In this document: piece by piece, positions 1-6,615 of the stretch
Position numbering within the stretch: the first letter of the stretch is position 1
How the letters are laid out: the number at the start of each line of letters is the position of its first letter
NCBI GenBank assembly: GCA_052388135.1
Contig: JBQTIM010000219.1
Location: 1-18,145 of the forward strand
Source: JBQTIM01 sp052388135
GTDB taxonomy: Bacteria; Elusimicrobiota; Elusimicrobia; FEN-1173
DNA: 18,145 nt
Direction of reading: 5' to 3'
Notes under the pieces: model-generated
The model's input: the letters and a program-made list of their open reading frames with translations, nothing else
The model's database searches: none
What the model was told of the DNA's origin: nothing
Program-made: the position numbers and the translations under genes

Positions 1-440
1 AGAAGCTCGCGGAGGAGGCGGTCCGCGCCCGCGTGGCCGAGAAGCTCGCGCTCGTCGGCCTGGGGGAGCACGGCCACAAGATGCCCTCCGAACTCTCCGG
101 CGGCATGAAGAAGCGCGTGGGCCTGGCGCGCGCCATCGCCCACGAGCCGGACTACATCCTCTACGACGAGCCGACCACGGGGCTGGACCCCATCATGTCG
201 GACGTCATCAACGACCTGATCGTCGGCGTGCAGAAGCGGCTCAAGGTCACCTCCATCGTGGTGACCCACGACATGAAGTCCGCCTACAAGATTTCGGACC
301 GGATCGGCATGATCTACGAAGGACGCCTGCTCATGGCGGGCACGCCGGAGGAGATCCAGTCCACCAAAAACCCCTGGGTGAAGCAGTTCATCACCGGATC
401 TTCCCAAGGACCGATCCAGATGGCCGTGAGGGCATACTGA
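1..440 (+). CDS. Mla-type ABC transporter ATP-binding protein (3' part)
   Basis: This is the C-terminal part of an ABC ATPase of the MlaF family, which powers phospholipid or other hydrophobic lipid movement between the two membranes with MlaE permease and MlaD/MCE partners. The frame is open from base 3, so the gene starts upstream of the window; 145 residues are visible. Seen directly: the ABC signature LSGGMKKR, Walker B YILYDEP, the D-loop GLDP, and the H-loop VVTHD, in the right order. The Walker A would lie off the window. The SGGMKKR form of the signature and the MCE gene 113 bases downstream both favour MlaF over another ABC import or export ATPase. The C-terminus (FITGSSQGPIQMAV) resembles the tail of MlaF proteins. 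The substrate cannot be read from the sequence. Confidence 0.9.
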   Translation, partial: KLAEEAVRARVAEKLALVGLGEHGHKMPSELSGGMKKRVGLARAIAHEPDYILYDEPTTGLDPIMSDVINDLIVGVQKRLKVTSIVVTHDMKSAYKISDRIGMIYEGRLLMAGTPEEIQSTKNPWVKQFITGSSQGPIQMAVRAY

Positions 441-553
441 TGAAGACAAACGCGAGGAGCGAAAAGGCAAACGCAAGGAACGGACGTTCTCCGAATGGCC
501 GTTGACCGCGTTTCCGCCTTTTCGTTTTCGCCGGTCCGCTGCGTTCCTTTTTC
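441..553. repeat. Intergenic region with two crossing inverted repeats
   Basis: The gap between the ABC ATPase and the MCE gene holds two perfect short inverted repeats: cgaaaaggc (460-468) with gccttttcg (516-524), and aaggaacg (475-482) with cgttcctt (542-549). The pairs cross rather than nest, so both could form at once only as a pseudoknot. No Shine-Dalgarno sequence precedes the GTG at 554. The second arm ends 4 bases before that start. Function is unknown; this could be a leader structure or a worn repeat element. Confidence 0.35.
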
Positions 554-1921
554 GTGAATAAAGAAACCCGCGTCGGCATTTTCACCCTCACCGGGCTGGC
601 GCTTTTCGGCGTCGTCATCCTGGTGCTGGGGGACGTGCGCGTGAAAAGGCGCTACCCCCTCACCGTGTTCTTCCAGGACGTGGAAGGCCTGCCGGACAAA
701 GGCCCCGTGAAGGTGGCCGGCGTCGAAGTGGGCTTGGTGGAGAAAATCACCCTGGCCGGCCAGAAGGCCAAGGTGGTCATCCGCCTGGACAAGGACGTGC
801 AGGTCCACGCCGACGCCAAGGCCTACATCGCCTCCACGGGCCTCATCGGGTCCAAATACATGGAGCTCACCCTGGGCAGCCGGCAGGCGCCGCTTTTGTC
901 GCCGGGAGACACCATTCAGGGCGAGCCGGCGGTGTCGCTGGAAGACATCATGAAGAAGGTGTCGGAGTTTTTCCGCGACGACGCGGAGGACGGCAACCCG
1001 TCGGAAAACCTGCGGGCCACCTTCGCCAACCTGCGGCGCGTGTCGGAATCCTTGAACGCCGCCCTGGGCCAGCAGGAGCGCCGCCTGGTGGAGGTGGTGG
1101 AGAACATCCACGCCATGTCGGCCCGCGGCCGCAGCATCGCCGGCAACGTGGACGACATCGTGCGCGACCACAAGGACGACGTGAAGGTGGCCCTGCAGAA
1201 GATACGCTCCGTCTCCGAGAAACTGGACGCCCTGCTGGGGCGGGTGGAGCGCGGCGAAGGCACCGTGGGCAAGCTCATAAGCGACGACGAAATGGGCAAG
1301 GATTTGAAGGACACCATGACCAGCGTGAAGAAGGCGGCCAAAGACGCCTCCTCCATCCTGGGCCGCATCGCCCTCATCGAGACGCACTGGGACTACCGCC
1401 AGCGCTACGATTTCGAGGACGAGCAGTACCGCGCCGACGTGGGCCTGCGCATCCAGCCCCGGCCGGAAAAATACTATTTCGTGCAGGGCAACAACCTGGG
1501 CGCGCGGGAAGACCGCAAGGCCGATCCCGGCGCCGACATCCAGCGGAAGAACACCGTCACGGCCGTCATGGGCCGGCACTTCGGCGCCCTCACGCTTTAC
1601 GGCGGCGTCATCCGGTCGGCGGGCGGAGCGGGCGTGCGCATCCGGCCGTTGTCGTGGCTGGGCGCGGGTCCCGTCTCCAAGCGGTTCGAACTGGAGGCCG
1701 AGGCCTACGATTTCTCCCGCGACGAGAAGATCCAGGGCCTGACGCTGGACAATCCCGTCTACAACGCGGGCGCCCGCTGGCTCCTCAAGGACCCCTGGCT
1801 GTGGGTGGGCGGACAGGTGGAAGACCTGGCCGAGCGCAAGAATTTCAACGCCAACGTGAACCTGACTTTCAAGGACGAGGACATCGCCTACCTGCTGGGC
1901 CTGGCGGGGCTGGCGCGGTGA
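554..1921 (+). CDS. MlaD-like MCE-domain lipid transport protein with beta-rich C-terminus
   Basis: 455-residue MCE protein, expected to form a lipid-binding ring or tunnel in the periplasm and to work with the upstream ABC ATPase. Residues 8-26 form one N-terminal membrane helix. Residues about 36-113 are the MCE domain (VEGLPDKGPVKVAGVEVG, then STGLIGSKYMEL). Residues about 125-270 are predicted helical with heptad-like spacing (NLRRVSESLNAAL, IRSVSEKLDALLGRV). From about 275 to the end the protein turns beta-rich, with alternating aromatic and polar residues, unlike short E. coli MlaD. The GTG start fits because it sits right before the usual N-terminus (NKETRVGIF). The start lacks a clear Shine-Dalgarno site. 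Family is secure; the role of the C-terminal part is inferred. Confidence 0.9.
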   Translation: MNKETRVGIFTLTGLALFGVVILVLGDVRVKRRYPLTVFFQDVEGLPDKGPVKVAGVEVGLVEKITLAGQKAKVVIRLDKDVQVHADAKAYIASTGLIGSKYMELTLGSRQAPLLSPGDTIQGEPAVSLEDIMKKVSEFFRDDAEDGNPSENLRATFANLRRVSESLNAALGQQERRLVEVVENIHAMSARGRSIAGNVDDIVRDHKDDVKVALQKIRSVSEKLDALLGRVERGEGTVGKLISDDEMGKDLKDTMTSVKKAAKDASSILGRIALIETHWDYRQRYDFEDEQYRADVGLRIQPRPEKYYFVQGNNLGAREDRKADPGADIQRKNTVTAVMGRHFGALTLYGGVIRSAGGAGVRIRPLSWLGAGPVSKRFELEAEAYDFSRDEKIQGLTLDNPVYNAGARWLLKDPWLWVGGQVEDLAERKNFNANVNLTFKDEDIAYLLGLAGLAR

Positions 1922-2012
1922 GGCAAGGCATGGGAGAAAGCCGAACAGCGGGAGCGGGGTCCGCGGTCCGTGCGGAAGCGCCGGCCGCGGCGTTCGTCCG
2001 CCGGGGGAGCCT

Positions 2013-2531
2013 ATGATGAAGGAAGCGCGGATTTATTCTCTGGCCCAAGTGGGCACCCAATGCGTTTTGGTTTTGGAGGAGGCCGACGGTCCGCGCCTTC
2101 TGCCCATCTGGATCGGGCTTTACGAGGGCGGCTCCATCGGCATGGCCCTGGCCGGACAGAAGTTTCCCCGGCCGCTGACCCACGACCTTTTGCTGAGGAT
2201 GCTGGAGGAGATGGGCGCTCAAGTCGTGAAGATCGCCATCACGGAACTCAAGGACAGCACATTTTATGCCGAGATCCATCTCAAACAGGCCGGCCGCGAG
2301 CTGATCATGGACGCCCGTCCGTCGGACTCTTTGGCCATCGCCGTGCGGGCCAAGTGCCCGGTTTACATCGACGAGGAGGTCCTGGCCGCCTGCCCCGAGC
2401 TCCTCAAGCCCATCAGCGAGGACGAAGTTCAGGATTTCAAGAAAAAGCTGGAGAACATGACCCCCGAGGATTTTTTCCGCGACCTGAAGAAGAAGCCGGA
2501 GGAGGAGGAAGGCGGGGAGGAGAAAAAATAA
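2013..2531 (+). CDS. Bifunctional nuclease (BFN/DUF151) family protein
   Basis: 172-residue protein of the DUF151/bifunctional nuclease domain family. Members have been reported to have DNase and RNase activity, but the role in most bacteria is not settled. The domain covers residues 1 to about 130: the LLPIWIG strand, the THDLLLRMLEEMGA helix, ITELKDSTFYAEI, and the signature DARPSDSLAIAVR. The tail is short, acidic and lysine-rich (KKKPEEEEGGEEKK), probably disordered. Two ATGs in tandem (2013 and 2016) follow a GGGGGAG ribosome site at about 2003-2009; the second ATG has slightly better spacing. It lies 91 bases after the MCE gene on the same strand and before radA. It is probably cytosolic, as no signal peptide is seen. 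Confidence 0.9.
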   Translation: MMKEARIYSLAQVGTQCVLVLEEADGPRLLPIWIGLYEGGSIGMALAGQKFPRPLTHDLLLRMLEEMGAQVVKIAITELKDSTFYAEIHLKQAGRELIMDARPSDSLAIAVRAKCPVYIDEEVLAACPELLKPISEDEVQDFKKKLENMTPEDFFRDLKKKPEEEEGGEEKK

Positions 2532-2533
2532 TC

Positions 2534-2627
2534 GTGAATCGTGAATAGTGAATGGTGAATAGGAGAAGCAAGGCAAGAGCCAGGATTTTTTGTCGTTCCC
2601 ATTCACTATTCACGATTCACCATTCAC
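2534..2627. repeat. Inverted array of GTGAATN heptamers
   Basis: Four perfect tandem heptamers GTGAATN (N = C, A, G, A) fill 2534-2561. Four more on the opposite strand fill 2600-2627 (read on minus from 2627: N = G, C, A, G). A 22-base perfect inverted repeat joins 2534-2555 to 2599-2620, with a 43-base spacer that contains a run of six T. In RNA this would be a long hairpin between the DUF151 gene and radA. It may end the upstream transcript, or be a dispersed repeat element. It is not a CRISPR: the units are 7 bases with no spacers between them. Confidence 0.85.
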
Positions 2628-2663
2628 GCCGTTCCTCATGACCCATGCGAGGGAGATAAGGCC

Positions 2664-4055
2664 ATAAAGACCAAAGCGAAAGCCAAGGCCAAGACCGTCT
2701 TCCGCTGCCGGGAGTGCGGCGCGGCCAGCCTGCAGTGGCAGGGCCGCTGTTCCGTCTGCGGGAAATGGAACACCCTGGACGAAGAGCGGGAGGAGGCGGC
2801 GGCGGACCGGCCCGCCCGGCGGCTGACGGAATTTTCCTCCTCGGTGACGCGCCTGGCCGACGTTCAAGACGAGGCGGTTCCCCGCCTGGCCACGGGCATG
2901 GGGGAATTCGACCGCATCCTGGGCGGCGGCGCCGTGCCGGGCTCCATGGTCCTGCTGGGCGGCGCTCCCGGCATCGGCAAGTCCACCCTCATGCTGCAGG
3001 CCGCCGACCGTTTGGCGCGGCCCGGCAGCGGCGTCCTCTACGTGTCCGGCGAGGAGTCCCTCGCCCAAGTGAAAGGCCGCGCCGCCCGCCTCGGCGTGAA
3101 CAACGACGACCTCCTCCTCCTTTCCGAAACCAATCTCGAAAACATTTTGGAAGCCGTGAACCGCCACGCGCCCAAGGTCCTGGTGCTGGATTCCGTCCAG
3201 ACCGTCCACAAGGCCGACCTCGCCGGCGCGCCGGGTTCCGTCGGGCAGGTGCGCGAGTGCGCGGCCGAGCTTTTGCATCTCGCCAAGGGCGCCGGCGTCA
3301 CCGTGTTCCTTCTGGGCCACGTCACCAAGGAGGGGGACCTGGCCGGGCCCCGGGTGCTGGAGCACATCGTGGACACGGTCCTCTACTTCGAGGCCGAGAA
3401 CCAGCAGGCCCACCGCATCCTGCGCGCTTTCAAGAACCGCTTCGGCCCGGCCCACGAGATCGGCGTCTTCGAGATGGGGGCGGCCGGCCTGCGGGAGGTC
3501 TCCAACCCGTCGGAGCTTTTCCTGGGCTCCCGCGCGGAATCGCCTTCGGGCACCGCCGTGGTCTGCGCCATGGAGGGGACCCGGCCCCTGCTGGCCGAGG
3601 TGCAGGCGTTGGTCTCGCGCACGCCCTTCGGCCTGCCGCGCCGCCAGATGAGCGGCGTGGATTACAACCGAACCCTTCTCCTCATCGCCGTTTTGGAGCG
3701 CCGCTGCGGCCTCGGGCTGGATTCGCAGGACGTTTTCGTCAACGTCACCGGCGGCCTGGAGATCCACGAGCCCGCCGCGGACTTGGGCGTCGCCGCCGCC
3801 ATCGCAGGCGCCCGCCTGGACAGGCCGCCGCCGGCCCGCACCCTTTGGCTGGGCGAAGTGGGCCTGGGCGGCGAGCTTCGCCCCGCGGCCCACGCCGCCG
3901 AGCGCCTGCAGGAGGCGGCCAAGTTGGGCTTCCAGCGCGCCGTGATTCCCGCTTCGCAAAAAGACCCGCGCGCGCCGGCGTCCCTGGCGCTGGTGTCCGC
4001 CGCCACGCTGGCGGAAGCCCTGGAAAAGTCCGGCCTGCTCAAGCCCTCCGCCTGA
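2664..4055 (+). CDS. radA: DNA repair protein RadA (Sms), probable ATA start
   Basis: RadA is a RecA-like, DnaB-type branch-migration ATPase used in recombination. Numbered from the ATA at 2664 (463 residues): C4 zinc finger at Cys15, Cys18, Cys29, Cys32; Walker A GGAPGIGKST at about 99-108; KNRFG motif at about 257-261; C-terminal Lon-protease-like domain from about 335 (GVDYNRTLLLIAVLERR). The length is normal for the family. The nearest in-frame ATG/GTG/TTG is the GTG at 2844, which would remove the zinc finger, so it is not the real start. AGGGAG (2650-2655) lies 8 bases before ATA 2664, and the peptide that follows (KTKAKAKAKTVFRC) looks like a RadA N-terminus. Either ATA initiates, or an ATG has been altered. 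It is the first gene of a block in Bacillus-like order. Confidence 0.93.
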   Translation: MKTKAKAKAKTVFRCRECGAASLQWQGRCSVCGKWNTLDEEREEAAADRPARRLTEFSSSVTRLADVQDEAVPRLATGMGEFDRILGGGAVPGSMVLLGGAPGIGKSTLMLQAADRLARPGSGVLYVSGEESLAQVKGRAARLGVNNDDLLLLSETNLENILEAVNRHAPKVLVLDSVQTVHKADLAGAPGSVGQVRECAAELLHLAKGAGVTVFLLGHVTKEGDLAGPRVLEHIVDTVLYFEAENQQAHRILRAFKNRFGPAHEIGVFEMGAAGLREVSNPSELFLGSRAESPSGTAVVCAMEGTRPLLAEVQALVSRTPFGLPRRQMSGVDYNRTLLLIAVLERRCGLGLDSQDVFVNVTGGLEIHEPAADLGVAAAIAGARLDRPPPARTLWLGEVGLGGELRPAAHAAERLQEAAKLGFQRAVIPASQKDPRAPASLALVSAATLAEALEKSGLLKPSA

Positions 4056-4135
4056 CCGGCCCGCCCCTCGCGTCGCCGCGGGCCGGCGCGCCCGCCGCCG
4101 CCGTCCGCCCCGCTTCGCCGCGCTTTCTCCAAGCG
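4056..4135 (+). other. Hairpins after radA (weak terminator candidates)
   Basis: Directly after the radA stop, ccggcccg (4056-4063) can pair with cgggccgg (4079-4086), a GC-rich 8-bp stem without a T-run. A second small hairpin, cgctt (4121-4125) with aagcg (4131-4135), is followed by ATATTTT. Either could end the radA transcript, but neither is a convincing intrinsic terminator. Confidence 0.25.
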
Positions 4136-4171
4136 ATATTTTAAAACCATCCGCATAAGAATAAGGTAAGA

Positions 4172-4202
4172 TTGAAGATTATAAGCATTCATCCATCATA
4201 AT
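4172..4202 (+). promoter_or_regulatory. Possible promoter upstream of the PIN-TRAM gene
   Basis: An AT-rich stretch in otherwise GC-rich DNA. TTGAAG (4172-4177) could be a -35 and CATAAT (4197-4202) a -10, but the 19-base spacer is long. AAGGAAGG (4203-4210) then gives a strong ribosome site 9 bases before GTG 4220. The -10 and ribosome site nearly touch, which would leave a very short leader, so the promoter call is weak. Confidence 0.25.
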
Positions 4203-4219
4203 AAGGAAGGTCACTCATC

Positions 4220-5314
4220 GTGCTGATCAACTTCATCCGGACCGCCGTCATCATCCTCGGGCCCGTCATCGGTTACTTCCAAATCTCGCCGGACGCCAAG
4301 GGCATCCTCATCGGCGTCGGCGCCGCCATCCTCATCATCGGCTTCGAGATCGCCATCGACCGCATCACCCTGGACTCCCTCATCGCCGGCGTCATCGGCG
4401 CGGTGCTGGGCCTCGTCTCCGCCCAGCTGTTCAATTGGGTCATCTACCAAATGAACAGCCCCCGCCTCTACGAAATTTCCCAGCAATACTCTTTGCTCAT
4501 CCACCTCGTGATGGCCTATTTGGGCCTCGTCATCGCCGTGCGCAAGAAGTCCGAGCTGGACCTCCTGGACAGGGACATCATCCTGAAGGGGCCCAAGCGC
4601 AAGCTCATGAACGCCCACGTGGTGGACACCTCCGTGCTCATCGACGGGCGCATCGCCGACGTCTGCGACGCGAAGTTCGTTTCCGGCCTTCTGGTGGTGC
4701 CCCGTTTCGTCCTGCGCGAGCTGCAGAACATCGCCGATTCCTCCGACACGCACCGCCGGTCGCGCGGCCGCCGGGGCATGGAGGTCCTGGCGCGCCTGCA
4801 GGAGAACACCGAGGTTCCGGTGAAGATTTTCGACAAGGATTTCCCCGACATCAAGGAAGTGGACGGCAAGCTGGTGGCCCTGGCGCGCGAGCTGGGCGCC
4901 AAGATTTTCACCACCGACTTCAACCTGAACAAGATCGCGGGCATCCAGGGCGTGACGGTGCTGAACGTCAACGACCTGGCCAACGCGCTCAAGCCCGTCG
5001 TCCTTCCCGGCGAGACCATGAGCATCTTCGTGGCCAAGGAAGGCAAGGAGAAGGACCAGGGCGTGGGCTACCTGGACGACGGCACCATGGTGGTGGTGGA
5101 GGAGGGGCGGCGCCTCATCGGCCGCAAGGCGGACGTGATGGTGACATCCATTTTGCAGACCTCCGCCGGCCGCATGATTTTCACCAAGAGCCGCGAGCGC
5201 GGCGGCCACGAGCGCCACGAGCGCCACGAGACTCGCGAACCGGAAGCCGCGGAGGCTCCTCCGGCCGAAGAACGGCCGTCTTCGCCGGACAAAAGCGTCA
5301 ACGGCGAGCCGTGA
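4220..5314 (+). CDS. YacL-like membrane PIN-TRAM domain protein
   Basis: 364-residue membrane protein with a cytosolic PIN nuclease-like domain and a TRAM domain, the architecture of Bacillus YacL. Hydrophobic segments lie at about 5-20, 27-46, 52-75 and 91-106. The PIN domain runs from about 132 to 255 with the acidic residues expected for metal binding: Asp136 (VVDTSVL), Glu167 (LRELQN), Asp215 (VDGKL) and Asp233 (TTDFN). TRAM spans about 265-325. The tail is charged, with an HERHERHE stretch, and looks disordered. Start chosen at GTG 4220 because of AAGGAAGG at 4203-4210. Its position between radA and ispD matches yacL in Bacillus. PIN domains usually cut RNA, but the target of this family is not established. 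Confidence 0.9.
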   Translation: MLINFIRTAVIILGPVIGYFQISPDAKGILIGVGAAILIIGFEIAIDRITLDSLIAGVIGAVLGLVSAQLFNWVIYQMNSPRLYEISQQYSLLIHLVMAYLGLVIAVRKKSELDLLDRDIILKGPKRKLMNAHVVDTSVLIDGRIADVCDAKFVSGLLVVPRFVLRELQNIADSSDTHRRSRGRRGMEVLARLQENTEVPVKIFDKDFPDIKEVDGKLVALARELGAKIFTTDFNLNKIAGIQGVTVLNVNDLANALKPVVLPGETMSIFVAKEGKEKDQGVGYLDDGTMVVVEEGRRLIGRKADVMVTSILQTSAGRMIFTKSRERGGHERHERHETREPEAAEAPPAEERPSSPDKSVNGEP

Positions 5315-5404
5315 CGCGCCGGGACGGCCGGGCGGAGGCGCGGGCGGCCGCGCCCGCCGCGGCGTTTTCTCATCGCCGGATTTCCGGCCGCCTTTCCGTC
5401 TGAC

Positions 5405-6094
5405 GTGCCGGCATGGGCCGTGGTCGTCGCGGCCGGCCGGGGCCGCCGTTTCGGTCCGCGCTCCCGGCCGCCCAAGCAGTTTCAACCCCTGCGGGGAAAA
5501 CCTCTTCTTTATTGGCCTTTGAAGACCCTGGAGGGCACGCCCGCCGTCCGGGGGGTCGTCTTGGTGGTGCCTCCGGGCGCCGCCGCCCGCTGCCGGGCTT
5601 TCGCGCGGCGCCAGGGCTTGCGCAAAGTGAAGGCCGTGGTGGACGGCGGCGCAGAGCGGGCCGATTCCGTCCGGCGGGGCGTCGCCGCGGTGCCCCGCGA
5701 GGCCGACGTGGTTTTGGTGCACGACGCGGCCCGGGCGCTGTTGCCGCGGGACGTGGTGGAGCGCGTGGTCCGCGCCGCGCGCCGGACGGGAGCCGCGCTG
5801 GCGGCCTGGCCCGTGCCCGACACCGTGAAGATGGACGACGGACGCGGCCGCGTGAGGCGAACCGTTCCCCGCGGAAACCTCTGGCTGGCCCAAACACCCC
5901 AGGCCCTGCGCCGCGACCTGGCCGGGAAATATCTTTTGCGGGCCGGCGCCTCGTCCACCGACGACGTGCAGGCCCTGGAGCGGGCCGGTTTGCCGGTGGC
6001 GCTGGTGCCGGGCTCTCCCTTGAACTTCAAAGTGACGCGTCCGGAAGATTTCGCCATGTGCGAAGCGATCTTGAAGGCGGGGCGGCGGAGATGA
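5405..6094 (+). CDS. ispD: 2-C-methyl-D-erythritol 4-phosphate cytidylyltransferase
   Basis: IspD joins CTP and MEP to give CDP-ME in the non-mevalonate isoprenoid pathway, in the cytosol. The 229-residue length is normal. Seen: the nucleotide-binding loop VVVAAGRGRRFG near the N-terminus with KQF following, LVHDAARALLPRD in the middle, TPQALRRDL, STDDVQALE, and the C-terminal GSPLNFKVTRPED, all typical IspD signatures. GTG 5405 is chosen because the protein begins directly with the cytidylyltransferase strand (PAWAVVVAAG); no strong ribosome site is visible. The 90-base gap upstream is very GC-rich and can fold as GCGGGCG-GCCG-CGCCCGC (5340-5357). ispF follows after 31 bases, so the two MEP-pathway genes are surely co-transcribed. 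Confidence 0.94.
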   Translation: MPAWAVVVAAGRGRRFGPRSRPPKQFQPLRGKPLLYWPLKTLEGTPAVRGVVLVVPPGAAARCRAFARRQGLRKVKAVVDGGAERADSVRRGVAAVPREADVVLVHDAARALLPRDVVERVVRAARRTGAALAAWPVPDTVKMDDGRGRVRRTVPRGNLWLAQTPQALRRDLAGKYLLRAGASSTDDVQALERAGLPVALVPGSPLNFKVTRPEDFAMCEAILKAGRRR

Positions 6095-6125
6095 CCTTCT
6101 TGCCGTCGGGCCGGACGGAGGCTTC

Positions 6126-6615
6126 GTGATCCGCGCGGGTCTGGGCTACGACAGCCACCGCCTGGCGCGGGGACGCAAGCTGATTTTGGGCGGCGTGTCC
6201 GTGCCCTGGCCTTATGGGCTGAAGGGCCACTCCGACGCCGACGTGATCCTGCACGCCGTGATCGACGCGCTGCTGGGCGCGGCCGGCCTGGGCGACATCG
6301 GCGCGCATTTTTCCGACAAGGACCCGCGCTGGAAGGGCGTCTCCAGCCTCAAGCTTTTGGAAAAAACGGCGGAGCTTCTGCGCCGCCGCTACCGCGTGGT
6401 GAACGTGGACGCCACCTTGCTGGCCGAGTCTCCGCGCATCGGCCCTTACAAGCAGCGCATGCGCGCGAAGATCCGGCGCTTTGGGCGTCCCCGTGGAGGC
6501 CGTCAACGTGAAAGCCAAGACCAACGAAGGCATGGGGTTCGTGGGCCGGCGCCAAGGGCTGGCGGCGCTGGCCGCCGCGAGCCTGGCGCCGCGAAGCCCG
6601 AAGGCTCGCCGGTGA
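6126..6615 (+). pseudogene. ispF: 2-C-methyl-D-erythritol 2,4-cyclodiphosphate synthase, frameshifted
   Basis: IspF makes MEcPP, a later step of the same pathway as IspD. GTG 6126 follows GGAGG (6117-6121). The N-terminal 118 codons are normal IspF: metal-binding Asp and His in GYDSHRL, GHSDADVILHA, the AHFSDKDPRWKG loop, and NVDATLLAESPRIGPYKQRM. Near 6470-6480 (AAG ATC CGG CGC TTT) the frame breaks. The missing C-terminus is intact in the next frame (NVKAKTNEGMGFVGR, then GLAALAAASLAP) and ends at TGA 6613-6615, overlapping the cysS start as GTGA. Length and alignment fit loss of two bases (ATC GCC GGC would restore I-A-G-A-L) or gain of one. As read, the open frame runs straight into cysS. 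The gene is normally essential, so a sequence error is likely. Confidence 0.88.

Noticed and set aside
314..1579. Long minus-strand frame opposite the MCE gene, and similar long antisense frames elsewhere
   Set aside because: In GC-rich DNA antisense frames stay open by codon bias; the proteins are low-complexity (His/Gly/Arg/Ala-rich) with no family features, and the plus-strand gene is certain.
2534..2627. CRISPR array
   Set aside because: Repeat units are 7 bases, directly joined with no spacers, and inverted in the second half; no cas gene nearby.
2844..4055. radA starting at GTG 2844
   Set aside because: It would drop the C4 zinc finger and its linker, which are clearly coded just upstream in the same frame.
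2714..4144. 476-codon plus-strand frame overlapping radA
   Set aside because: Arg/Pro/Gly-rich shadow in another register of a certain gene.
5340..5357. Terminator between the PIN-TRAM gene and ispD
   Set aside because: The stem GCGGGCG/CGCCCGC is strong but the TTTT comes 8 bases later; too far for a standard intrinsic terminator, and the block is likely co-transcribed.
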